This document shows, piece after piece, positions 1-12,107 of a stretch of 64,000 nt of DNA. The position numbers and the translations under genes are program-made. Below the pieces are notes generated by a model that searched no databases, was not told where the DNA came from, and saw only the letters and a program-made list of their open reading frames with translations. This stretch comes from Candidatus Mycobacterium wuenschmannii (lineage in GTDB: Bacteria; Actinomycetota; Actinomycetes; Mycobacteriales; Mycobacteriaceae), in assembly GCF_030252325.1 (NCBI RefSeq), contig NZ_CP126981.1, forward strand, positions 4,774,001-4,838,000, read 5' to 3'. The first letter of the stretch is position 1. Each line of letters begins with the position of its first letter.

Positions 1-1
1 C

Positions 2-310
2 GCGGTGCGCAATGCCGAGCAGGCGGTCGAGCTGACGGCGAACACCCTCGACGGCGCGGCGCGGCATCGCGCCAAGAGTCAGGTGGTGCTGGCCGCGGCG
101 CTGTGCAGTGCCGGGGCGCTCGACCGGGCGCGCGGCGTGGCAGAGGCGGCGCTGGAGCTCACCGAGGAGTTGGGGCTGGTGCCGTTGCGCTGGGCGCTGG
201 CCTGCTTGCTGGTCGACCTCGCCGACACCGGTGCGCGGGCCGCTGACCTGCGCGCGGTGCGCGATGACTGTGCCGCCCGCGTCGTGCGATGGGGCGGGAC
301 CTGGCGGTAG
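2..310 (+). CDS. C-terminal fragment of a helical (TPR-like) conserved protein
   Basis: The reading frame is open from the first bases of the window to the stop at 310, so the N-terminus lies outside it. The visible ~100 residues are Ala/Leu-rich amphipathic helices (AALCSAGALDRARGVAEAAL, then a second helix pair), the pattern of TPR-like repeats. In M. tuberculosis the conserved genes near sigD and Rv3412 lie in this position, and a helical protein of the Rv3415c kind is a possible match. That assignment is an inference from context only. It converges on the DUF5319 gene that follows. No function can be given. Confidence 0.5.
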   Translation, partial: AVRNAEQAVELTANTLDGAARHRAKSQVVLAAALCSAGALDRARGVAEAALELTEELGLVPLRWALACLLVDLADTGARAADLRAVRDDCAARVVRWGGTWR

Positions 311-334
311 AGCTGGAATCGGGTGGCGCCCAAA

Positions 335-2504
<2,170 letters not shown>

Positions 2505-2523
2505 ATTGAACTGAGGACCGCTC

Positions 2524-3660
2524 ATGCGTGACATGGTTGAGATCGGCATGGGCCGAACCGCCCGGCGCACTTACGAACTCGACGACATCAACATCGTCCC
2601 GTCGCGACGCACCCGCTCATCGCAGGACGTCACGACGGCCTGGCAGCTCGACGCCTACCGGTTCGAGATTCCGATCGTGGCCCACCCGAGCGACGCGTTG
2701 GTGTCGACCGAGTTCGCCATCGAACTCGGTCGTCGAGGCGGCTTGGGCGTGCTCAACGGCGAGGGGCTGATCGGCCGGCACGCCGATGTCGAAGCCAAGA
2801 TCGCTCAGGTCATCGAGGCGGCGTCCAAAGAGCCCGAGCCGTCGGCGGCGATCCGGCTGCTGCAACAGTTCCACGCCGCGCCGCTGGACCCCGACCTGCT
2901 GGGTGCCGCGGTGGCCCGCATCCGCGAGGCCGGCGTCACCACCGCGGTCCGGGTGAGCCCGCAGAACGCCGAGGCGCTCACACCGGCGCTGCTGGCGGCC
3001 GGCATCGACCTGCTGGTCATCCAGGGCACCATCGTCTCCGCCGAACGGGTCGACAGTCACGGCCAGCCGCTCAATCTCAAGACCTTCATCTCCGAACTCG
3101 ACGTCCCGGTGGTGGCCGGCGGCGTGATCGACCACCGCAGTGCGCTGCACCTGATGCGCACCGGCGCCGCGGGCGTCATCGTCGGCTACGGCTCGACCAG
3201 GGGAGTGACCACCAGCGACGAGGTCCTCGGGATCAGCGTGCCGATGGCCACCGCGATCGCCGACGCCGCCGCGGCCCGTCGCGAGTACCTCGACGAGACC
3301 GGCGGCCGCTACGTGCACGTGCTCGCCGACGGCGACATCCACACCTCCGGCGATCTCGCGAAGGCCATCGCCTGCGGCGCCGACGCGGTGGTGCTGGGCA
3401 CGCCGCTGGCCGAGGCCGCCGAGGCGCAGGGCGAGGGTTGGTACTGGCCGTCCGCGGCCGCGCACCCGTCGCTGCCGCGCGGGGCCCTGCTGCAGATCGC
3501 GGTCGGCGAGCGGCTGCCCCTGGACCAGGTGCTCAACGGGCCGTCCGACGACCCGTTCGGCTCGCTCAACCTCGTCGGCGGTCTGCGCCGTTCGATGGCC
3601 AAGTCGGGCTACTGCGACTTGAAGGAATTCCAGAAGGTCGGGCTGACGGTCGGGAGCTAG
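2524..3660 (+). CDS. guaB3: GuaB3 family IMP dehydrogenase-related protein
   Basis: A 378-residue IMPDH-like TIM barrel without CBS domains, the actinobacterial GuaB3 family (Rv3410c, about 375 aa). The N-terminus VEIGMGRTARRTYELDDINI and the phosphate-binding segment GGVIDHRSALHLMRTGAAG are characteristic. The family keeps the barrel but its role is uncertain: GuaB3 proteins of mycobacteria are not the essential IMPDH, and for related proteins GMP-reductase-like or regulatory roles have been considered. The ATG at 2524 follows GAGGAC at good spacing; the ATG at 2533 (MVEIGMG) matches the annotated start in M. tuberculosis and is an equally possible start. Confidence 0.93.
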   Translation: MRDMVEIGMGRTARRTYELDDINIVPSRRTRSSQDVTTAWQLDAYRFEIPIVAHPSDALVSTEFAIELGRRGGLGVLNGEGLIGRHADVEAKIAQVIEAASKEPEPSAAIRLLQQFHAAPLDPDLLGAAVARIREAGVTTAVRVSPQNAEALTPALLAAGIDLLVIQGTIVSAERVDSHGQPLNLKTFISELDVPVVAGGVIDHRSALHLMRTGAAGVIVGYGSTRGVTTSDEVLGISVPMATAIADAAAARREYLDETGGRYVHVLADGDIHTSGDLAKAIACGADAVVLGTPLAEAAEAQGEGWYWPSAAAHPSLPRGALLQIAVGERLPLDQVLNGPSDDPFGSLNLVGGLRRSMAKSGYCDLKEFQKVGLTVGS

Positions 3661-3744
3661 CCCGGCGACGATGCAGAGCGCGCAGCGCGATGAGGAGGAG
3701 CCGGGCCAGTGGAACTAGCCCCCTAATCCAGGCTTTCTGGCTCA

Positions 3745-3767
3745 TTACCCGCCGGTAAGTACATACT
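3745..3767 (+). promoter_or_regulatory. Palindromic operator and leaderless promoter of the choD-like gene
   Basis: TTACC-CGCC-GGTAA (3745-3758) is a perfect inverted repeat with a 4-base centre. Directly downstream, CATACT (3762-3767) could be a -10 element; its last base is 7 bases before the GTG at 3775, the spacing expected for a transcript that begins on the start codon. The palindrome would cover the -35 region, so it looks like a repressor or activator site. Seen in sequence; the binding protein is unknown. Confidence 0.5.
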
Positions 3768-3774
3768 GGACGGC

Positions 3775-5544
3775 GTGGAAGCTGACTACGACGTCTTGAT
3801 CATCGGTTCGGGTTTTGGTGGCAGCGTCACGGCGCTGCGACTGACCGAGAAGGGCTACCGCGTAGGTGTGCTCGAGGCCGGCCGCCGCTTCTCCGATGAG
3901 GACATGGCGAAGACCTCCTGGAACCTCCGCAAGTTCCTGTGGGCGCCGAAATTCGGCATGTACGGCATCCAGCGCATCCACCTGTTGCGCAACGTGATGA
4001 TCCTGGCCGGCGCGGGAGTCGGCGGGGGATCGCTGAACTACGCGAACACGCTGTATGTGCCGTCGAAGCCGTTTTTCGAGGACAAGCAGTGGTCGCACAT
4101 CACGGACTGGCAGTCGGAGTTGCTGCCGCACTACGACCAGGCCAAGCGGATGCTGGGCGTGGTCACCAATCCGACCTTCACCGACGCCGACCGCATCCTC
4201 AAAGAGGTCGCCGAGGACATGGGCTGCGGCGACACCTTCGTACCGACCCCGGTCGGGGTGTTCTTCGGACCCGACGGCACCAAGGCGCCCGGCCAGACGG
4301 TGCCCGACCCGTACTTCGGTGGTGCCGGTCCGGACCGTACCGGCTGCCTGGAGTGCGGCAGTTGTATGACGGGCTGCCGCTTCGGCGCCAAGAACACGCT
4401 GCTGAAGAATTACCTGGGCCTGGCGGAACGCAATGGCGCAGAAGTGATTCCGATGACCACCGTCACCAACTTCGAGCAGCGCGAGGATGGGATCTGGGAG
4501 GTCCGCACCGCGCGTACCGGTCGGGCGTTGCGCCGCAAGAAGCGCACCTTCACCGCCAAGCATGTGGTGCTGGCCGCCGGCACCTGGGGAACCCAGCAGC
4601 TGCTGTTCAAGATGCGCGACGCCGGGAAACTGGACAAGCTGTCGGACAGGCTGGGCGAGCTGACCCGGACCAACTCCGAATCAATCGTCGGCGCAGGGCG
4701 TTTGAAGGTCAGCGACGACCTGGACCTGACGCACGGGGTGGCGATCACGTCGTCGATCCATCCCTCCTCGGACACCCACATCGAGCCGTGCCGCTACGGC
4801 AAGGGCTCCAATGCGATGGGCCTGCTGCAGACCCTGATGACCGACGGCCCGGGCGAAGGCGGCAGCGATGTCCCGCGGTGGAAGCAATTGTTGGACAACG
4901 CCGGTCATGACCCGCGCGGCACGCTGCGGCTGCTCAACCCTCGGCGCTGGAGCGAGCGCACGATGATCGCACTGGTCATGCAGAACCTGGACAACTCGAT
5001 CACCACCTACACCAAGCGGACCAAGCTGGGTCGCCGCCGCGTCGTCAGCAAGCAGGGCCACGGCGTGCCGAACCCGAGCTGGATCCCGGCCGGCAACGAG
5101 GCCACCCGTCGCATCGCCGAGAAGATCGACGGCGTCGCCGGCGGAACGTGGGGCGAGCTGTTCAACATCCCGCTGACCGCGCACTACCTCGGCGGTGCGG
5201 CGATCGGCGACAGCCGCGAGGCCGGCGTCATCGACCCCTACCACCGGGCCTACGGCTACCCGACGTTGTTCGTCGTCGACGGCGCCGCGATCTCCGCGAA
5301 TCTCGGGGTGAACCCGTCGCTGTCGATCACCGCGCAGGCCGAGCGGGCCGCGTCGCTGTGGCCCAACAAGGGAGAGAACGACATTCGACCGCAGCAGGGT
5401 GAGGCCTACCGCCGGCTCGACCCGATCGCGCCTGCCCACCCGGTGGTGCCCGAGTCGGCGCCCGGCGCGCTGCGCTGGCTGCCGATCGAATCGATCGATT
5501 CGGTGAAGAAGCAGGAAGCGTCCGGCCTCAGCTCGGCTGGTTGA
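3775..5544 (+). CDS. choD: GMC-family oxidoreductase, cholesterol oxidase ChoD type
   Basis: A 589-residue FAD-dependent GMC oxidoreductase matching Rv3409c (578 aa) almost throughout. The N-terminal dinucleotide fold YDVLIIGSGFGGSVTALRL binds FAD; GAGVGGGSLNYANTLYVP is the second FAD-contacting segment; the C-terminus has LTAHYLGGAAIGDS and DGAAISANLGVNPSLSITA, the His/Asn part of the GMC active site. A Cys-rich stretch (GCLECGSCMTGCRFGAKNTL, about residues 187-206) is typical of the mycobacterial ChoD branch. It is named a cholesterol oxidase, but genetic work in mycobacteria puts the main sterol 3-beta oxidation elsewhere, so the physiological substrate is uncertain. The GTG start lies 7 bases after a possible -10 box, suggesting leaderless translation. 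Its 3' end overlaps the convergent GH65 gene by 17 bases. Confidence 0.9.
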   Translation: MEADYDVLIIGSGFGGSVTALRLTEKGYRVGVLEAGRRFSDEDMAKTSWNLRKFLWAPKFGMYGIQRIHLLRNVMILAGAGVGGGSLNYANTLYVPSKPFFEDKQWSHITDWQSELLPHYDQAKRMLGVVTNPTFTDADRILKEVAEDMGCGDTFVPTPVGVFFGPDGTKAPGQTVPDPYFGGAGPDRTGCLECGSCMTGCRFGAKNTLLKNYLGLAERNGAEVIPMTTVTNFEQREDGIWEVRTARTGRALRRKKRTFTAKHVVLAAGTWGTQQLLFKMRDAGKLDKLSDRLGELTRTNSESIVGAGRLKVSDDLDLTHGVAITSSIHPSSDTHIEPCRYGKGSNAMGLLQTLMTDGPGEGGSDVPRWKQLLDNAGHDPRGTLRLLNPRRWSERTMIALVMQNLDNSITTYTKRTKLGRRRVVSKQGHGVPNPSWIPAGNEATRRIAEKIDGVAGGTWGELFNIPLTAHYLGGAAIGDSREAGVIDPYHRAYGYPTLFVVDGAAISANLGVNPSLSITAQAERAASLWPNKGENDIRPQQGEAYRRLDPIAPAHPVVPESAPGALRWLPIESIDSVKKQEASGLSSAG

Positions 5545-7909
5545 CCGACCGGTACGCGTTCCGGTGCATCGGGGCGCGGCCGGGCGGCTGCTGAGGCGTG
5601 GGCAGTAACGGTTCGCGCTTGACCAACTCGATCGTCGTCGGTTCGGTGGTGCTGAGCTCGATGTCCTCGTTGGCGTGCCGGATGGTCAACTGCTGATCGG
5701 TGGGGCCGTCGCGCAGCGTGTAGGTGACCTTTTCGTGCTCGACGTCGACGGTGAGCCGAAAATCACGCCAGCGCAACCGGAATCGCAGTCGCGAGATGGC
5801 GTCGGGCAGATAGGGGTTGAGCGCGAGCACGCCTTCGTCGTCGCGCAGGCCGCCGAAGCCGGCGACCAGCGCTGTCCAGGCGCCGGCCAGCGACGCCATG
5901 TGCAGGCCGTCCTTGGTGTTGTGGTGCAGATCGCGCAGGTCGACCAGCGCCGCCTCGTAGGTGTAGTCGTGCGCCAACTCGACATGGCCGACGTTGGCGC
6001 ACATCACCGCCTGGGTGCAGGCCGACAGTGACGAGTCGCGCACGGTGCGCCGCTCGTAGTAGTCGACGTTTCGGGCCTTCTGCTCGTCGCTGAATTTGTG
6101 GCTCTGCCAATACATTGCGAGCACCAGGTCGGTCTGCTTGACCACCTGCGCCGAGTACAGCAGCGCGTAGGGTTCGTGCAGCAGCAGCGGATACTTGTTG
6201 CGGTTCTCGAAATCCCACTCGGCGTAGGTGGTGAATCCTTCGGACTGCGGATGCACGCCGAGTTCTTCATCGTAGGGAATGTGTGCGGCGTCCGCGGCGG
6301 CCCGCCACGTGGCGGTCTCGTCGCTGGAAACGCCCATCTCGCGGGCTCTTTCGGAGTGACGCGAGCACGCATCGGCGGCGACGCGGAGGTTGTGCGCGGC
6401 CATCATGTTGGTGAAGACGTTGTCCCGCACGATCGCGGTGTATTCGTCCGGACCGGTCACCCCGTCGAGGTGCCAAACGCCGTGCCGGTCGTGATGGCCC
6501 AGCGAATGCCACAGCCGGGCCGTCTCGACGAGCACTTCCAGACCGCATTCCAGTTCCAGCGAGTCGTCGCCGGTGACAATGCGATAGCGCTCGAACGCCA
6601 TCGCGATGTCGGCGTTGATATGCCACGCCGCGGTGCCGGCCGGCCAGTAGGCCGAACATTCCTGACCGCGGATGGTCCGCCACGGGTAACTGGCGCCTTT
6701 GAGGTCGAGTTGTGCGGCGCGCTCTTTGGCCAGGTCCAAAGTGGAAGCGCGCCAACGCAATGCGTCGGCCGCGGCCTGCGGCCAGGTGTAGGTGAGCACC
6801 GGCAGGACGAACCCGTCGGTGTCCCAGAAGACGTGGCCGTCGTACCCGGTGCCGGTCAGCCCCTTGCTGGCGATGCCGCGGCCCTCGGCGCGGGCACTGG
6901 CCTGCAGCAGGTGGAACAGCCCGAAGCGGACGGCCTGCTGACAGATCGGGTCGCCCTCGACCTCGACGTCGGCGCCGTCCCAGAAGTCGTCGAGAATTTT
7001 GCGCTGCGCGTCGAGTAGGCCCTGCCAGCCGCTGTAGCGCGCGCTGTGCAATGCGGCGGCGGCCTGGTCGCGCAGCGCGGGGCGGGACCGCTGGCTGGAC
7101 CAGCCGTAGGCCAGGTATTTCACGATGCGCAGTTTCTGGCCCGGGCGCAGGCCGCAGATCACGGTGGTGCGGGCGAGGTCGCCGCTGGCGTCGTTGCTGA
7201 TCTCGTAGCGGCCCTCGACCTCGATCTCATGGTCCATCGCCGCGGCCATCATCAACGCACTGGCGCGGGTTCGGTGCATCAGCAGCGCGCCGCACTCGGT
7301 GTCCTCGTGCTGCACGGCCTCCAGCGGGTTGTCGAGGATGGCCGCAACGCGCGGATCGCCGGACGTGACCGGCTGCTCCTCGTTGGCGACGAGCTCGGAT
7401 TGCACTGTGACACGGACGAATTGGTCGACGGCTTCGACCACGTACTCGATCGCGACGACGCTGCGCTGCGACAGCGACACCAGCCGGGTCGAGGTCACCT
7501 TGACCTGCTTGCCGACCGGCGACTGCCAGTGCGCGTCGCGGGTCAGCGTCCCAGCGCGCAGGTCGAGGATCCGTTCATGGCTGATCAGCTTTCCGTAGCG
7601 CACGTCGAACGGTTCGTCGTCGACCAGCAGGCGCAGAATCTTGCCGTTGGTGACGTCGACGACGGTCTGGCCGGCCTCCGGATAGCCGTAGCCCGCTTCG
7701 GCGTAGGGCAGCGGCCGCACCTCGTAGAACGAGTTGAGGTAGGTGCCGGGAAAGCCGTGTGGCTCGCCTTCGTCGAGGTTTCCGCGAATTCCGATGTGCC
7801 CGTTGGACAATGCGAACAGCGACTCCGACTGCGCCAGCACGTCGAGGTTCAGCTTGGGTTCGCGGATCTGCCACGGTTCGACGGGCAACGTGTCATCGGG
7901 AATCATCAC
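5528..7909 (-). CDS. Glycoside hydrolase family 65 (maltose/trehalose/kojibiose-type phosphorylase)
   Basis: A 793-residue family GH65 protein matching Rv3401 (786 aa). An N-terminal beta-sandwich (RSVVAIEYVVEAVDQFVRVT) is followed by the (alpha/alpha)6 barrel with FWDTDGFVLPVLTYTWP and GVWHLDGVTGPDEYTAIVRD; the Glu of GPDEYT is the catalytic general acid position of the family. GH65 enzymes split alpha-glucosides with inorganic phosphate, releasing beta-glucose-1-phosphate. The HAD protein encoded just upstream (6 bp gap) is of the beta-phosphoglucomutase type that would turn this product into glucose-6-phosphate, so the pair forms a two-step disaccharide salvage route. The exact disaccharide cannot be read from sequence. 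The 3' end overlaps choD by 17 bases. Confidence 0.93.
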   Translation of the reverse strand: MMIPDDTLPVEPWQIREPKLNLDVLAQSESLFALSNGHIGIRGNLDEGEPHGFPGTYLNSFYEVRPLPYAEAGYGYPEAGQTVVDVTNGKILRLLVDDEPFDVRYGKLISHERILDLRAGTLTRDAHWQSPVGKQVKVTSTRLVSLSQRSVVAIEYVVEAVDQFVRVTVQSELVANEEQPVTSGDPRVAAILDNPLEAVQHEDTECGALLMHRTRASALMMAAAMDHEIEVEGRYEISNDASGDLARTTVICGLRPGQKLRIVKYLAYGWSSQRSRPALRDQAAAALHSARYSGWQGLLDAQRKILDDFWDGADVEVEGDPICQQAVRFGLFHLLQASARAEGRGIASKGLTGTGYDGHVFWDTDGFVLPVLTYTWPQAAADALRWRASTLDLAKERAAQLDLKGASYPWRTIRGQECSAYWPAGTAAWHINADIAMAFERYRIVTGDDSLELECGLEVLVETARLWHSLGHHDRHGVWHLDGVTGPDEYTAIVRDNVFTNMMAAHNLRVAADACSRHSERAREMGVSSDETATWRAAADAAHIPYDEELGVHPQSEGFTTYAEWDFENRNKYPLLLHEPYALLYSAQVVKQTDLVLAMYWQSHKFSDEQKARNVDYYERRTVRDSSLSACTQAVMCANVGHVELAHDYTYEAALVDLRDLHHNTKDGLHMASLAGAWTALVAGFGGLRDDEGVLALNPYLPDAISRLRFRLRWRDFRLTVDVEHEKVTYTLRDGPTDQQLTIRHANEDIELSTTEPTTIELVKREPLLPTPQQPPGRAPMHRNAYRSVNQPS

Positions 7910-7915
7910 GGCCTC

Positions 7916-8647
7916 CTAAAGTAGTTCGCTGAGGTCGGCAACCACGACATCGGCCCCGTGGCTGCGTAATTCGTCGGCCTGGCCGACACGGTCGACACCG
8001 ACCACGAAAAACTTGCCCGCCCGGCCGGATTCGACACCGGACAGCGCGTCCTCGAACACCGCCGCCGCCGCGGGCTCCACGTTCAGCAACTCCGCCGCGC
8101 GCAGGTACGAGTCCGGCGCCGGCTTGCCCGCGATGTGCTCCTCGCGCAGTGTCACGCCGTCGACGCGCTCCTGGATGAACTGCTCGAGGCCGGTGATCTT
8201 CAGCACCTCGCGGGTGTTCGCACTCGACGACACCACCGCGGTGGCCAGGCCGGCGGCCGTCACCTCTTCGAGGTAGCGGCGCGAACCCTCGAACACCTTC
8301 ACACCGTCCTTGTGCAAAGTCTCTTGGAACGCATCGTTTTTGCGCGTACCCAGCCCGTAGACGGTGTCTTTGTCGCCGGTGTCGTCGGGATCGCCGTCGG
8401 GCAGTTCGATGTCACGGCTGGCCAGAAACGACCGCACGCCGTCTTCGCGCTTCTTGCCGTCGACGTACTTGAGGTAGTCCTCGACCGCGTCGAACGGCAC
8501 GAACTTCTCGCCGTTGGCTTCGGCGTGCTCCTCGAGGAAGGAATCGAACATCACCTTCCATGCCTTGGTGTGCACGCTGGCGGTGTCGGTCAATACACCG
8601 TCGAGATCGAACAGGCAGGCGCGTACCGCTTCGGGTAAACCGAGCAC
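7916..8647 (-). CDS. HAD-family beta-phosphoglucomutase
   Basis: A 243-residue HAD hydrolase-fold protein matching Rv3400. Motif I is [20 protein letters not shown] with the nucleophile and acid/base Asp pair; motif II is [12 protein letters not shown] (Ser), motif III a Lys in [12 protein letters not shown], and motif [17 protein letters not shown] with acidic Mg2+ ligands. The cap domain between motifs I and II is of the beta-phosphoglucomutase type. It is the first gene of a pair with the GH65 phosphorylase (6 bp gap, one transcript), which would supply beta-glucose-1-phosphate. The conversion to glucose-6-phosphate is inferred from family and context. Confidence 0.9.
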   Translation of the reverse strand: MLGLPEAVRACLFDLDGVLTDTASVHTKAWKVMFDSFLEEHAEANGEKFVPFDAVEDYLKYVDGKKREDGVRSFLASRDIELPDGDPDDTGDKDTVYGLGTRKNDAFQETLHKDGVKVFEGSRRYLEEVTAAGLATAVVSSSANTREVLKITGLEQFIQERVDGVTLREEHIAGKPAPDSYLRAAELLNVEPAAAAVFEDALSGVESGRAGKFFVVGVDRVGQADELRSHGADVVVADLSELL

Positions 8648-8771
8648 AACGGACCCCTTCCCAGGTGATTTCGGCCGCGGGTCGGCTACTACCTCACCAT
8701 GCCCGAACCGGGTTCGCCATCCGTTCCGGCCTACCGGCCGTTTTTGAGTCGGCAGTGTCAGGTTGGCAACG

Positions 8772-9383
8772 TCAGGTCGGCGGCGTGCCGGTGAACACCC
8801 CTTCGGCCAACCTGAGCCAGGCTTCGAGGAATTGCTCGGCGTCGATGTTGCCGGGGGTGTGTCCGATGAGCATCCGCGCGATCGGCAGATAGGCCAGCGC
8901 CGCGACCAGCACGCTGGCGGTCGCCTGGGGGTCCTGGGCCGGCGACAGACCTGCGTCCCGGGTGGCAGTCAGCGCCCGGCCCATCCGGTTGTAGGCGGTG
9001 GTGGCCACCGTCGACCAGACCTCGTCGAGCATGTCGCCGAGTGCCTCGGGTTCGCGGAACATGATCCGCAGCAGCGCGGTGTTGTTGTCGATGCTGGCCC
9101 AGATCTGCTCGGCGCCCTGGCGTAGGGCGCCCTGGACATCGGTGGGACGGGTTCGGACGTAGTCGTCGTGCATGACGGCCATCTGTTCCATCTGCCGCCG
9201 GGCGGCTTCCTGCAGCAGCGCCTTCTTGGACGGGAAGTGCTTGTAGAGCGCGCCGGATCCTGGCGACAGACCGCAGGCCTGCTGGATGTCGGCGATCGAG
9301 GTCGAGGCGTATCCCTGCCGGGCGAACAACGTCATAGCCGCGTCGAGCAGGCGGTCCCGAGTGCTGGCATCCGGCGCTGTCAT
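8772..9383 (-). CDS. TetR-family transcriptional regulator
   Basis: A 203-residue TetR regulator: helix-turn-helix at about residues 8-55 ([20 protein letters not shown], then [18 protein letters not shown]) and an all-helical ligand domain behind it. It lies 62 bp downstream of the tauD-like sulfatase gene on the same strand, so it can be co-transcribed with it. It resembles in placement the Rv3405c regulator next to Rv3406, except that in M. tuberculosis the two are divergent. The palindrome at 9403-9419 directly before its start is a natural autoregulatory site; whether it also binds the paired sites before the sulfatase gene is not known. Confidence 0.9.
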   Translation of the reverse strand: MTAPDASTRDRLLDAAMTLFARQGYASTSIADIQQACGLSPGSGALYKHFPSKKALLQEAARRQMEQMAVMHDDYVRTRPTDVQGALRQGAEQIWASIDNNTALLRIMFREPEALGDMLDEVWSTVATTAYNRMGRALTATRDAGLSPAQDPQATASVLVAALAYLPIARMLIGHTPGNIDAEQFLEAWLRLAEGVFTGTPPT

Positions 9384-9402
9384 GGGCGTGACCGTACCCC
9401 GG

Positions 9403-9419
9403 ATTCACTCGTGGTGAAT
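9403..9419 (-). promoter_or_regulatory. Likely TetR operator ahead of the TetR gene
   Basis: ATTCAC-TCGTG-GTGAAT is a perfect 6-base inverted repeat with a 5-base centre, 20 bases upstream of the TetR start codon and within the 62-bp gap to the sulfatase gene. Short TTCAC/GTGAA palindromes are common TetR sites. The assignment to this TetR is an inference from position. Confidence 0.5.
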
Positions 9420-9445
9420 GACCTCTCACCCAGGGCGGTCCTGGT

Positions 9446-10324
9446 TCAGCTCGCCGCCTGCAGGGGTGCGCCGCTGACCACCCGGCTGCGTTGGCCGTGC
9501 ACGTCGACGGGAACGTCGCCCTGCACGGTGACCCGGTTCATCAGCCGGTACTGGTCGTCGTAGTCGTCGACCGCCCGGTGCTGGGTCGCGCGGTTGTCCC
9601 AGATCGCGACATCGCCGGGCGCCCAGTTCCAGCGAACGGTGTTCTCCGGCATGGTGATTCGGCGTTGCAGCAACTCGAGCATCGTCTGTGACTCGAAGCT
9701 GTCGAGCCCGACGAAGCCACGGACGAAGTCACCGGCCACCAGCGTCCGTTCGCCGGTCTCGGGGTGCACGCGGACGACCGGGTGCTCGGTGCGAAAGTCG
9801 ATCTTCTCGAAGCGGGCGCGGTAGGACGCCTGGTCGTCGGTCTGGGCTTGCGGCGCTGCGACGTAGTCGAACCGATTGCTGTGCACGGCCCAGAGATTGT
9901 CGGCGAGATGCTTGAACGACTCGGGCAGATGGTCGTAGGCCGCGGCGGTGTTGGTCCACAGTGTCGACCCGCCGTAACTCGGGAGCGTCACCGCGCGCAA
10001 CACCGACGCGGCCGGGTAGTTCGCCACGAACGTCACGTCGGTGTGCCAGCGGTTGGCCTTGCCGTACTCCGAGTCGATCGGCGTGATGACGGGCATGTTC
10101 TCCTGCTGCACCGCGGGGTGGGCGATGGGAGTGCCCAGGCGCGCGGCGAAGGCGTGCTGCCCGTTGTCGTCGAGGTGGTGCTGGTCGCGGAAGAAGACCA
10201 CCTTGTGGCGCAGCAACGCCTTTCGGATATCCGCGACGGTGCCGGCATCGAGATCGCCGGACAGTTTCACGCCATCGATGCGAGCGCCGATGCGGCTGCC
10301 GAGCTGGGTCATGGTCAGTGCCAC
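9446..10324 (-). CDS. Fe(II)/alpha-ketoglutarate-dependent alkyl sulfatase (TauD/TfdA family, Rv3406-like)
   Basis: A TauD/TfdA dioxygenase closely matching Rv3406, which cleaves alkyl sulfate esters by hydroxylation and so supplies sulfate. The iron ligands are visible: NRWHTDVTF (His94 and Asp96 from the start chosen here) and the distal His in [19 protein letters not shown], whose following Arg binds alpha-ketoglutarate. The frame is open to an ATG at 10354, but that ATG lies inside an operator palindrome; the GTG at 10324 has AAAGGACC at 6-7 bases and gives 292 residues, close to Rv3406 (295). Two tandem operators lie upstream, between this gene and the divergent guaA. The TetR gene follows 62 bp downstream. 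Confidence 0.93.
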   Translation of the reverse strand: MALTMTQLGSRIGARIDGVKLSGDLDAGTVADIRKALLRHKVVFFRDQHHLDDNGQHAFAARLGTPIAHPAVQQENMPVITPIDSEYGKANRWHTDVTFVANYPAASVLRAVTLPSYGGSTLWTNTAAAYDHLPESFKHLADNLWAVHSNRFDYVAAPQAQTDDQASYRARFEKIDFRTEHPVVRVHPETGERTLVAGDFVRGFVGLDSFESQTMLELLQRRITMPENTVRWNWAPGDVAIWDNRATQHRAVDDYDDQYRLMNRVTVQGDVPVDVHGQRSRVVSGAPLQAAS

Positions 10325-10345
10325 GGGAGGTCCTTTCACCTTCAC

Positions 10346-10397
10346 TGTAGTCATTTGACTACACCATCACGATCGAAAGTGTAGACATATGACTACA
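10346..10397 (-). promoter_or_regulatory. Two tandem 18-bp operators between the sulfatase gene and guaA
   Basis: Site 1 (10346-10363) is TGTAGTCA-TT-TGACTACA, a perfect 8-base inverted repeat. Site 2 (10380-10397) is TGTAGACA-TA-TGACTACA, with one mismatched pair. Centres are 34 bp apart, about three helical turns. The pair lies 22-73 bases upstream of the GTG start of the sulfatase gene and close to the guaA promoter. This is direct sequence evidence for a strong dimeric repressor or activator binding at two sites; which protein binds is not shown. Confidence 0.75.
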
Positions 10398-10433
10398 GTC
10401 GCGTCAAGCGATCGGCAACGGCGGGTGCGGCTC

Positions 10434-10439
10434 TAGACT
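10434..10439 (+). promoter_or_regulatory. -10 element of guaA
   Basis: TAGACT ends 7 bases before the GTG at 10446, so transcription would begin on that codon and guaA would be leaderless. No good -35 hexamer is seen. The sulfatase operators lie about 35-90 bases upstream. Confidence 0.4.
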
Positions 10440-10445
10440 GTGCCG

Positions 10446-12005
<1,560 letters not shown>

Positions 12006-12051
12006 CCTGACCCGTCTATTGACCCGGGCTTCGGGGGCGTGGTACCAACTA

Positions 12052-12080
12052 AGCAATTGAAAACAGCATTTTCAATTGCT
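12052..12080 (+). promoter_or_regulatory. Perfect 12-bp inverted repeat, operator of the DUF1214-sulfotransferase-TetR operon
   Basis: AGCAATTGAAAA (12052-12063), a 5-base centre CAGCA, and TTTTCAATTGCT (12069-12080) form a perfect, AT-rich palindrome in a GC-rich genome. It lies 27 bases before the preferred GTG start of the DUF1214 gene and 47 bases after the guaA stop. There is no T-run after it, so an operator is more likely than a terminator. The TetR encoded as third gene of the operon is the natural candidate for binding it. Confidence 0.7.
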
Positions 12081-12107
12081 GGTGAGCGACCTGGCTGGAG
12101 TGACGAC

